A stretch of DNA of 64,000 nucleotides from CAYFPX01 sp964519895 (GTDB taxonomy: Bacteria; Myxococcota_A; UBA796; CAJQPC01): assembly GCA_964519895.1 (NCBI GenBank), contig CAZFLE010000017.1, positions 1 to 64,000 on the forward strand, in the 5' to 3' direction. Below the pieces are notes generated by a model. That model had not been told where the DNA came from, searched no databases, and saw nothing but the letters and a program-made list of their open reading frames with translations. A program made the position numbers and the translations under genes. Of the stretch, positions 17,003-24,801 are shown in pieces (positions within the stretch are counted from its first letter, which is position 1; the number at the start of each line of letters is the position of its first letter).

Positions 17003-19344
17003 CAGAGGGCCGGGCTCAGGATCAGGGTCTCGACCGCATGGGCCCGCACGTCGGCGTCGTGGAACCACAGGGGCACCATCTCGCCGAACAGGAGGGGCTC
17101 GGACATGTCGTCGTAGTGGGGGTGGCCTGGGGCGCCGGACTGTCCCGGCGGCACCAGGATCTGGGCGGCGCCGACATCGCCCAGGGGCACGACCACGCGC
17201 ATCGAAGGGGCCCAAGCAGTGCCCCAGCCCTTGGACCAGGAGACCCCGCCGACATTGACCGTGTGGCCGGTGCCGCCCCACTCCAGCGGGTCGGGGTTGA
17301 AGAGCTTCTCGGGCAGGCCGCCGGCGTTGGAGAACACGTGCTTCCAGGTGAGCAGGTGCACGCCGCCCCAGGTCAGCCCGTCCAGGGACTCATAGGTCTC
17401 GCGCAGCTCGGCGCAGCCCGCCGCCAGGGCCTGGCGGGTCTCGAGCTCCCGGTTGGTGTAGAAGCCCTGCCAGCCGTCCCGGTCCAGGTAGCTGGCCCCG
17501 GGGCTGGTGGCGGTCAGGTAGATCTCGACGCCTTCCGCCCCCAGCAGGTCCTTGAGCCCCTGGCGCACCATCGCTTCCTGGAAGACGGTCCAGCCCAGCG
17601 CGCCCGTGTCGTCGGGGCGGGCCTGGTAGTCCCACGCGCTCAGCCACTCCCAGCACCGGGCCGCGTCGCTGGTCGACGGCTTCTGCACGCCCTCGATGAG
17701 CTCGGGCAGGCGGGTGCGGGCGTGCAGATCCAGCAGGTCTCGCTGGATCCGGATCATGGAGCCGGTCGTGTGGGCGTCGCCCTGCTCGATCAGCTCGCCG
17801 ATGCGCTGCAGTCGCCAGTCCGGCACGTATGAAGTGGTGACAGCCGCGGCGTCCTCGTCGCTCAGCCAGTCCGGCCAGCTATTCGCCGCATGCACGTAGC
17901 CGTGCTTGGGCTTGCGCCGGGTGCGCTCGGGCTCCTGCCAGCCGTCCCAGCCGTGCTCGGGCAGCCAGGCCGGGTAGGGCAGCATGCCCGAGTGGGCCTT
18001 GCGCTTGGGCAGGGTGCCCATCAGCGCCGAGCCGAAGTCGCCCTGGGTGTCGGCGAAGACCATGTGCAGGCCGGTGACCATCGGCGCACCCGCCAGCGCC
18101 AGGGCTTCCTTGACCGTGCCGACCTTGTGCAAGGCGTCCAGGGTGTCGGGGCTGGTCTCGATTAGGGCCGTGCCGGTCCACTGGAGCGCCGCGAAGTACT
18201 CGGCGGTCGGGTCCGTGAGCACCGGACCGAGCTCGGTCAGGGCGACGTCGCGCACCACCGGGCCGTCGGCGCCCTTGACCGTGAGGGTGAGGCGCTTCCA
18301 GGTCAGGTCCCGGTGCTCGCCTGCCAGCAGGTAGCCGTTGTCGCCGTCCCGCTTGAGCACCGCCACGTCGACGTAGTCCGCCATGGTGTTGGTCACGCCC
18401 CAGGCCACCTGGCCGTTGTGGCCCGACGCCACGCCCGGCAGACCGGGTCGGGTCGCACCGGCGACGTGCAGCTCGCCGCCCTGGACGTCCAGGGCGTACC
18501 AGTTCGCCGGCGCCGCGGGTCCCAGGTGGGGGTCATTGGCCAAGAGCGGCTTGCCGTCGCCCGTGAGCTTGGGCCCCACCACCCAGGCGTTGCTGGCCGC
18601 GGGCTCGGGCCGGCCGCCCCACAGCTTGAGCCACGACGCCGCGGTCTGGGTGAACGGGCCGATCTCGACCTGGCGCAGCTCGTTCCACCAGGGATCCACC
18701 GGCGCCATGCGCGCCGGGTCGTGCCGGAACAGCAGGTCCAGGGTCTCGGCGTCGAGCTTCTTGCGCAGCTGCAGCGCGGCGATCTCACGCTTGAGTCCGC
18801 TGGCCAGGGTCCAGGCCATCAGGTAGGACACGGACACGCTGTCCGCCGGGGTCCACGGCTCCCAGTCCAGGCCCGCGCTTCGGTACTCCAGGGGCAGCCG
18901 CTTGCTCGATGCGACCGCTGCGTTCAGGCCCGCCGCATAGGACGCCATGGCGAAGCGCACCTCGGGCGAGCTCGCCTTGAGGACCTCTTCGGCCTGAGCC
19001 CGCACGCCCAAGGCCTGGTGGAAGGCGTCGGTGTCGACGAAGCCTTCGCCGATCCACTCGGACAGCCGCCCCTGGATGAGTCGCCGGGACATGTCGGCCT
19101 GGAAGAGCCGGTCCTGGCCGTGCACGAAGCCCATGCCGTACCAGGCGTCGTTCTCGGTCTGGGCGCGGATGTGGGGGATGCCAGCGTCGTCCCGCAGGAT
19201 CTCGATCTTGCCGGGGAGCCCATCGGCGGCCACGTCGCCGCTGGTCGTGGGGAACGACATGCTGCGGGTCGCCAGGCCGATCACGGCGCAGGAGGTCAGC
19301 AGGGGCACAGCAGCGAGAGCGGGCAACCAGCGGGGAGTGCGCAT
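17002..19344 (-). CDS. Penicillin acylase-family Ntn hydrolase, lipoprotein (780 aa)
   Basis: The signal MRTPRWLPALAAVPLLTSCA contains a lipobox with Cys19, predicting an exported lipoprotein. The sequence has the S45 penicillin amidase layout: an alpha-chain region beginning KIEILRDDAGIPHIRAQT and GFVHGQDRLFQADMSRR, then the autoprocessing site with nucleophile Ser251 in AASNAWVVGPKLT, then LLANDPHLG and the GVTNTMADYVDV region. Such enzymes cleave amide bonds of beta-lactams, acyl-homoserine lactones or related amides; quorum-signal degradation is one possibility but is not shown by sequence. It follows greB by 22 bp. Confidence 0.9.
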   Translation of the reverse strand: MRTPRWLPALAAVPLLTSCAVIGLATRSMSFPTTSGDVAADGLPGKIEILRDDAGIPHIRAQTENDAWYGMGFVHGQDRLFQADMSRRLIQGRLSEWIGEGFVDTDAFHQALGVRAQAEEVLKASSPEVRFAMASYAAGLNAAVASSKRLPLEYRSAGLDWEPWTPADSVSVSYLMAWTLASGLKREIAALQLRKKLDAETLDLLFRHDPARMAPVDPWWNELRQVEIGPFTQTAASWLKLWGGRPEPAASNAWVVGPKLTGDGKPLLANDPHLGPAAPANWYALDVQGGELHVAGATRPGLPGVASGHNGQVAWGVTNTMADYVDVAVLKRDGDNGYLLAGEHRDLTWKRLTLTVKGADGPVVRDVALTELGPVLTDPTAEYFAALQWTGTALIETSPDTLDALHKVGTVKEALALAGAPMVTGLHMVFADTQGDFGSALMGTLPKRKAHSGMLPYPAWLPEHGWDGWQEPERTRRKPKHGYVHAANSWPDWLSDEDAAAVTTSYVPDWRLQRIGELIEQGDAHTTGSMIRIQRDLLDLHARTRLPELIEGVQKPSTSDAARCWEWLSAWDYQARPDDTGALGWTVFQEAMVRQGLKDLLGAEGVEIYLTATSPGASYLDRDGWQGFYTNRELETRQALAAGCAELRETYESLDGLTWGGVHLLTWKHVFSNAGGLPEKLFNPDPLEWGGTGHTVNVGGVSWSKGWGTAWAPSMRVVVPLGDVGAAQILVPPGQSGAPGHPHYDDMSEPLLFGEMVPLWFHDADVRAHAVETLILSPAL

Positions 19345-19366
19345 GGGCCCCCGGCTAACCCGGCAC

Positions 19367-19843
19367 TCAGCCCCGGTCGGGGTAGCGGACCTCGACCAGC
19401 TCCAGCACGCGCAGGCCTCCAGGCACCCGGACCCGGACCTCGTCGCCCGCGTCCTTGCCGATGAGGGCGTGGCCCACCGGGCTCTTGTAGGAGATCTTGC
19501 CCTGCTCCAGGTCCAGCTCGTCCTCGCCCACGATGCGCAGGGTCTGCTCCTCGCCCTCCTCGTCGGCGATGACGACCGTGGCCCCGAAGCGCACGGTGGG
19601 CGGGCTGAACTCCGACGGGTCCACGACCATGATCTTGTCCAGCCGGCTCTGGAGGTAGTGCAGCCGCCGGTCGATCTCCCGCAGCCGCTGCTTGCCGTAC
19701 TGGTACTCCGCGTTCTCGGAGCGGTCGCCCAGGGAGGCGGCGTACTGGACCTCGGCCGTGATGCGCGGCCGCTCCTTCTTCATCAGGAACTCGTACTCCG
19801 CGACGATGGCGGCGTACCCCTCGGGTGTGATGTAGACGACCAT
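19367..19843 (-). CDS. greB: Transcription elongation factor GreB (158 aa)
   Basis: GreB enters the RNA polymerase secondary channel and stimulates cleavage of backtracked RNA. The N-terminal coiled coil carries AASLGDRSENAEYQYGKQRL with the acidic tip residues and basic patch typical of GreB rather than GreA (KERPRITAEV, REIDRRLHYLQSR). The C-terminal FKBP-like domain (ISYKSPVGHALIGKDAGDEV) is intact. The ATG at 19843 has an AGGA seven bases upstream; an in-frame ATG at 19864 would add seven residues. It is the first gene of the greB-acylase-rluA-SDR-folB operon. Confidence 0.93.
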   Translation of the reverse strand: MVVYITPEGYAAIVAEYEFLMKKERPRITAEVQYAASLGDRSENAEYQYGKQRLREIDRRLHYLQSRLDKIMVVDPSEFSPPTVRFGATVVIADEEGEEQTLRIVGEDELDLEQGKISYKSPVGHALIGKDAGDEVRVRVPGGLRVLELVEVRYPDRG

Positions 19844-19878
19844 GCCGGGTGTCCTATCGTCCACGTGGGAGGTCGAGC

Positions 19879-20898
19879 ATGTGGTGGGCCCTGGTCCTGG
19901 CGCTGTCCTGTAGCCAAGAGCAACCCCGGGAGGCGGTGGTGGACCACCTGGCCATCGCTCGGGAGGCCCTGAGCACCGGAGACCAGGCCGGTGCAGCGAC
20001 GGCCCTGGACGCCCACCTGGTCGCCCACCCCGACGACGCCGACGCCTGGGCGGACCGGGGCAACCTGGCGCTGGCGGCGGACGAGCTGGATCCGGCCCGG
20101 GACGCCTACCAGCGGGCTCTGGCTCTCGACGCCGAGCAGCCGGTGGCGCTGGCCGGGCTGGCCACGGTCGCGCTCCTGGGGGATCGCCCGGAGCAAGCCC
20201 TTGGACTGTTCAAGCGGGCGGTCGCTGCCGACCCGCGCTCCGCGACACCGCTGGTAGGTCTGGCCCGGGCCGAAGAAGCGCTGTCCCAGCTCAGCCTGGC
20301 CGAGCAGCACCTGCACGCGGCGCTGGCGCTGGAGCCCGAGCGGCTGACCGCACTCCTCGCTCTGGGCCGAGTCCAGAATGGCCAGGGCAAGCCCGACGCT
20401 GCCATCGCGACCCTGGGCCGGGCCACGGCGCTCGCGCCCCGGGACCCCCAGGCCTGGGCCACCCTGGGGCGGGCGCACCTGTTGGCTGGGCACGCCAGCC
20501 GGTCGGGCCAGGCCTATGCCCAGGCTCTGGACCTGACCGAGACCGCGGACCTGCACCTGGAGGCGGCATTCGTGCACGACCTGGAGGGCGGCGATCCGAA
20601 CCAGGCGGTGCTCCACCTCAAGCGGGCCCTGGCGCTCGAGCCCCAGCACGCGGGGGTGCTGGCCAAGCTGGGCGAGGTCTTCGAGGCCCTGGGCGATCTC
20701 CCCCAGGCCACCCAAGCCCTGGAGCTGGCCGTCGCCGCCGATCCGACCCGCTGCGACGCGCTGGTCAACCTGGGTCGGGCCCGACAGACGGCCGGGCGGC
20801 TCGCCGACGCCCTCTCGCGCTACGAGCAGTGCCTGGCCCTGGAGCCGGAGCACCCGGCTGCGCTGGCGAACCGGGCGGCGGTTCAGGCGGCGATGTAG
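19879..20898 (+). CDS. TPR-repeat protein, exported (339 aa)
   Basis: After a short hydrophobic leader (MWWALVLALSCSQEQ, probably a lipoprotein signal) the whole protein is built of tetratricopeptide repeats, recognisable as recurring A-x-LALDP/EP-type helices. It probably acts as a protein-protein scaffold on the membrane. The ATG at 19879 is preceded by GGGAGG and starts at the leader; an upstream ATG would add an arginine-rich stretch. The 3' end overlaps the convergent HTTM gene by 16 bp. Confidence 0.8.
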   Translation: MWWALVLALSCSQEQPREAVVDHLAIAREALSTGDQAGAATALDAHLVAHPDDADAWADRGNLALAADELDPARDAYQRALALDAEQPVALAGLATVALLGDRPEQALGLFKRAVAADPRSATPLVGLARAEEALSQLSLAEQHLHAALALEPERLTALLALGRVQNGQGKPDAAIATLGRATALAPRDPQAWATLGRAHLLAGHASRSGQAYAQALDLTETADLHLEAAFVHDLEGGDPNQAVLHLKRALALEPQHAGVLAKLGEVFEALGDLPQATQALELAVAADPTRCDALVNLGRARQTAGRLADALSRYEQCLALEPEHPAALANRAAVQAAM

Positions 20899-21740
20899 GC
20901 CGCGGGACCGGGATCGAGGCCTCGCCAGCGCCGCCAGCGCAGGTACAGCCGCCGGGCCACTTCGGGGTGCAGCAGGACCGGGTAGGCACCGAACACCACG
21001 TACGAGAACGGCCCGACGTTCATCAGCACCTGGATGCCCAGGTGCATGCCGACCCCGACGAGCAGCAGCCAGGGGTTCGTGCGGCGGAACAGGATGAGCA
21101 CGGCAAAGGTGCACTCGAAGGCCAGGGTCACCCAGCTCAGGGCCTTCATGGCCCAGGGCACCCCCGACAGCCAGACGCCGAGTGGTCGGCTGCCGAACCA
21201 CTGGTGGACCATGTCATAGGCCAGGGCGTCGCCGGTCCACCAGCCCGGCTCGGTGAGGGCCTTGAACCACCCGGTCGACGTGTAGAGCGCCCCAAAGGTC
21301 AGCATCAACACCCACCGGCCGACCGGACTGCGCCACTTGCCCGTCAGACCGCGCTCGTGGATGGGACCGGCGAGCATGCCCAGGCCGATGAAGAGCAGGA
21401 GCCGGTCGTAGGCCTTGACGCTCAGGGCCTCGGATGCCAGGAAGGTCCAGCCCGCCACCAGCCAGACCACGACACCGATCTTGGCCGCGCGGCCGCCCCA
21501 CAGGACCAGCAGCAGGGCCGCGGTGGTGATCCACCAGAGCTGCCACGCCGACGCCTCGCTGAGCACGACGTGCTGGGCCATGTGGAAGGGCGCCACGTCG
21601 AAGACCATGTCCGTCACGCCATAGGCGTCACCGATGTGGCTGGCCCGCTGGCCATGGGCCCCGAGGGCCGAGAGGGCGAAGAGCACGCGGGCCGCGGTCC
21701 AGCCACCGGCCCAGTGGGGCTGGAAGAGCCGGTCCAGCAT
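20883..21740 (-). CDS. HTTM-domain membrane protein (285 aa), copy 1
   Basis: A multi-pass membrane protein with the HTTM pattern of vitamin-K-dependent carboxylase-like proteins: STGWFKALTEPGWW in one loop and GVGMHLGIQVLMNVGPFSYV near the end, where the conserved His and NVGPF motif sit. True carboxylase activity is not implied. It is coupled to the preceding gene (TGATG), and the same two-gene unit recurs at 52940-54561 in diverged form. Confidence 0.82.
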   Translation of the reverse strand: MLDRLFQPHWAGGWTAARVLFALSALGAHGQRASHIGDAYGVTDMVFDVAPFHMAQHVVLSEASAWQLWWITTAALLLVLWGGRAAKIGVVVWLVAGWTFLASEALSVKAYDRLLLFIGLGMLAGPIHERGLTGKWRSPVGRWVLMLTFGALYTSTGWFKALTEPGWWTGDALAYDMVHQWFGSRPLGVWLSGVPWAMKALSWVTLAFECTFAVLILFRRTNPWLLLVGVGMHLGIQVLMNVGPFSYVVFGAYPVLLHPEVARRLYLRWRRWRGLDPGPAAYIAA

Positions 21741-22282
21741 CAGTAGACGCTCCCCGGCACCGAGGGGTGCGGCCAGCTGCAGTCCCAGTCCGCCAGCCGC
21801 CTGAACTTGTAGTGGCCCCGGGGCTGCTCCAGCTGGCCCAGGGTGGCCCGCCACTTGAGCTCGTCGATGCGCACCCGATCGGGGGTCTCGTCCAGGCGGT
21901 GGCAGGTGCTGCTGGCCAGGATGCCGACCCGGGAGGCCCGTCGACGGAACGGTCCGCGCTGGTAGCGCGGCCCGGACTCGGTCCTGGACGGGTAGAGGGC
22001 CATCAGATCCACCGGCTGCCAGCCGTCGTCGTAGAGCGCATGGCCCTGGACCTCGACGTGCCACCGGTCCATGCCGGTGAACATCTTCCAGTTGCCGAAC
22101 CAGAACCACTCGATGTTCGACTGGACGAACGTGGGCACGCTGCTTCGCATGTCCATCGACAGCAGGGCGTAGTTGACGCACAGGCCGAAGTAGAGGCCGA
22201 GCCCCACCACGCCGATCAGGGCCGGCAGCCGCCGCCAGCGAGGGGTCGTCCGGACGTCGGCACCTGCCGGGGGTGTCGTCAT
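21740..22282 (-). CDS. HTTM-associated membrane-anchored protein (180 aa), copy 1
   Basis: A single N-terminal membrane anchor (LIGVVGLGLYFGLCVNYALL) precedes a soluble domain with conserved-looking elements FGNWKMFTGMDRWHVEVQGH, LKWRATLGQ and FRRLADWDCS. The family is not named, but the companion gene at 53875-54561 has the same position relative to an HTTM gene and shares the pattern of Trp/Met-Phe residues and a terminal Arg/Tyr-rich segment. It probably works with the HTTM protein in the membrane. Confidence 0.7.
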   Translation of the reverse strand: MTTPPAGADVRTTPRWRRLPALIGVVGLGLYFGLCVNYALLSMDMRSSVPTFVQSNIEWFWFGNWKMFTGMDRWHVEVQGHALYDDGWQPVDLMALYPSRTESGPRYQRGPFRRRASRVGILASSTCHRLDETPDRVRIDELKWRATLGQLEQPRGHYKFRRLADWDCSWPHPSVPGSVY

Positions 22283-22365
22283 GGGCGGCGTCTATCCGGG
22301 TTGACCGGGCCGGGCCCCCGTGTGAAGGGCGCCCCCTGACGCCCCCTGACGCCCTCGGAGGCCCC

Positions 22366-24792
22366 ATGTCCCGCCCGCTCTTCGGTCTGCTCCTGCTCGG
22401 TGGCTTGACCAGCTGCGACCAGGTCGCACAGACCTCGGTCGTCGGCGCCATCACCGATGCCCAAGGCCTCTCTGGCGGCGGTGTGCTGGTCCGGGGCGAA
22501 GACGACGTGGCCCGGTGGAGCAAGGCCCTGAACCTGGTGCCGACCCGAAGCCCCCACGCAGAGATCCTGCGTCGCTTGGAAAAGGCCAAGGGACTCGTCT
22601 TCGTCGACGATCCGGACAAGGTCCGGGGCCTGCCCAGCTCGCTGGACGTCGTCCCCCTGTTCGAGGCCGGCGAGCCCGGGGGGCTGTGGCTGGAGAACAG
22701 TGAACAGGCCGTCGCCGATGCCCTCACGGCACGCGGTGGCGACGCGGTGCTGATCCGACGCGAGGTGGCCCCGTCCCTGGACCGGAACCAGGGCGTGCTC
22801 AACCGGCTCTACAACGACGACCACCACCCGTGGTTCAAGCTGCTGGCCGTCGACCGCCACTTCCTGCTCTACCGGGTCATGGAGAAGCCGCTGGTCTTCC
22901 CGCCCCAGCTGGCCGCCCTCGTGAGCCGGCAGATCCGCGCCATCCTGCGCGGGGACCCGATCCCCAAGATGGAGGGGCTCAAGAGCGAGGACGGCAAGAA
23001 GTGGAACCTCGTCGCGTCCGTGCGTCGCGAGGGCGGCCAGGCCAACGCCATCGGCATGTGTCTTCGCAACACGCTCCAGGAGTGCATCGTGGAGCTGGCC
23101 AAGGACCTGGAGCGCGAGCACCGCCGGGGCCCGGAGCTCGAGGGCTTCGAGAAGCTCGGCGACCAGATCGACGAGATGATCCTCGAGGTGCATCGCATCA
23201 CCGAGCGAGCAAGGGTGCTCCACTGGGAAGAAGAAGACCTGCTGGGCATGTGGGAGATGGGCATCGACGGCGCCGTGATCATCGACAGCACCATCAACAA
23301 GGCGGCGGTCTTTCCCGGCAGCATCGCCTACACCCGAGCCTTCCGGGACCCGGACCGCCTCCTGCGGCACACCGCCAGCCAGTTCAAGCTCTCGTCCCGC
23401 CGGCCCTGGCGCGACCCGAGCAACACCCTCGAGAAGATCCGCACCCTGCACTACATGGACTGGCCCGGCAAGGGCCTGATCCAGCTGTTCCGCGGCGTGC
23501 CCTTCGTGCCCATGGAGGCCGTCAACATCGAGGTGCTGGCCCAGTCCGTGGTCATGGGCGGCGAGTGGTACACCGAGAACACCGACGACAACGGCCGCAT
23601 CAACTACAAGTTCTGGCCGTCCGAGAATCGCTACTCCGACGAGTACAACCTGGTCCGCCACACCCTGGGCGTCTGGAACCTGGTCCAGGCCTACGAGATG
23701 GACCCCCGGCCGGAATTCCTGGAAGAGGCCAAGAATGTCCTGGACTTCACCCTGAAGTACCGGGTCGACGAAGAGGACCGGGGCACCTTCTTCCGCTACA
23801 ACAACAACCAGAAGCTCGGCACCGTGGTCGTGCAGCTGATGGGCATGATCGACCTGGCCCGGGCGGCGGACTCCACCGAGTGGGACGACCTGATGATCGC
23901 GATGGGGGACTTCACCCTGTCGATGCAGCTGCCCAACGGCAAGTTCGACCCCTACTACGTGCCCGACGACCACCCCTACGCCGACGCCGACAACGACATC
24001 GTGCCCGGCGAGGCGCTGCTCGCCCTGGCCATGCTCGCTGAGTACTTCGACGACAACGACAAGTGGCTCGCCCCCGTCGAGAAGTACTTCGACTACTACA
24101 TGCCCTGGTGGGAGAGCCGGGTCACCCAGCGTCAGGACGACATGCCCTGGCCGTCCGATCACTACGCCGACAAGACCCGGCTGGACCTGGTCCAATTCGG
24201 TCCCTGGACCGTGATGGCCGCCAACAAGGTGCACGGCCTGACCGGCGACGAACGGGTGGCGAAGTTCGGCCTCGAGGTCGGCCGCTGGATGATCGACAAC
24301 TACATGTGGCGGGCCGACAACACCCCGTGGCCCGACTACACGGGCGGCTACTACAAGATGCCCAACGAGCTGCCGGCGATGCAGGCGTTCTGCTACTCCG
24401 AGGGCACGGCCGCGGCGTACTCCCTGGCCCGGCGCTTCGACCCCGAGCAGGCGCCGTACTTCGAGGAGGCGACCCGGGAGTCCATGCGCTTCGCCTTGGT
24501 CATGCAGTACGACGGGTGGAGCGGCTACCCCTTCTCACGGGACCACGTCGTCTACGGCGGCACCCGCTACGCGATGAACGAGACCAAGGTCCGGGTCGAC
24601 TACGTGCACCACGCCCTGGACTCGGTCTACCACTACGTGCTCGAGGCCCGGAACGACCCGGCGTTGCCGGACCACATGTACCAGCGCTTGTCTCCGGAGA
24701 GCCGCCTGGTCGAGGTCTCGCAGCCCACATGGGTCACCGCCGGCGAGGATCCCCACTGGATGGGCTCCGCCATGAAGGCGCTGGAGCAGTAG
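22366..24792 (+). CDS. Large lipoprotein with C-terminal six-hairpin-glycosidase-like region (808 aa)
   Basis: The leader MSRPLFGLLLLGGLTSCDQ gives a lipobox Cys at residue 17, and GGAGG lies upstream of the ATG. Residues about 30-300 form a domain I cannot assign (PPQLAALVSRQIRAIL, NAIGMCLRNTLQECIVEL). From about residue 350 the sequence is helical and aromatic-rich with regularly spaced segments (EYNLVRHTLGVWNLVQAYEM, MPNELPAMQAFCYSEGTAAA, RYAMNETKVRVDYVHHALDS) typical of (alpha/alpha)6 barrel enzymes acting on polysaccharides. Catalytic residues cannot be fixed. Just upstream, a TGACGCCCCC decamer is repeated in tandem at about 22329-22354. The gene stands alone and diverges from the HTTM pair. 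Confidence 0.65.
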   Translation: MSRPLFGLLLLGGLTSCDQVAQTSVVGAITDAQGLSGGGVLVRGEDDVARWSKALNLVPTRSPHAEILRRLEKAKGLVFVDDPDKVRGLPSSLDVVPLFEAGEPGGLWLENSEQAVADALTARGGDAVLIRREVAPSLDRNQGVLNRLYNDDHHPWFKLLAVDRHFLLYRVMEKPLVFPPQLAALVSRQIRAILRGDPIPKMEGLKSEDGKKWNLVASVRREGGQANAIGMCLRNTLQECIVELAKDLEREHRRGPELEGFEKLGDQIDEMILEVHRITERARVLHWEEEDLLGMWEMGIDGAVIIDSTINKAAVFPGSIAYTRAFRDPDRLLRHTASQFKLSSRRPWRDPSNTLEKIRTLHYMDWPGKGLIQLFRGVPFVPMEAVNIEVLAQSVVMGGEWYTENTDDNGRINYKFWPSENRYSDEYNLVRHTLGVWNLVQAYEMDPRPEFLEEAKNVLDFTLKYRVDEEDRGTFFRYNNNQKLGTVVVQLMGMIDLARAADSTEWDDLMIAMGDFTLSMQLPNGKFDPYYVPDDHPYADADNDIVPGEALLALAMLAEYFDDNDKWLAPVEKYFDYYMPWWESRVTQRQDDMPWPSDHYADKTRLDLVQFGPWTVMAANKVHGLTGDERVAKFGLEVGRWMIDNYMWRADNTPWPDYTGGYYKMPNELPAMQAFCYSEGTAAAYSLARRFDPEQAPYFEEATRESMRFALVMQYDGWSGYPFSRDHVVYGGTRYAMNETKVRVDYVHHALDSVYHYVLEARNDPALPDHMYQRLSPESRLVEVSQPTWVTAGEDPHWMGSAMKALEQ

Positions 24793-24801
24793 GGGTCTCT
24801 G

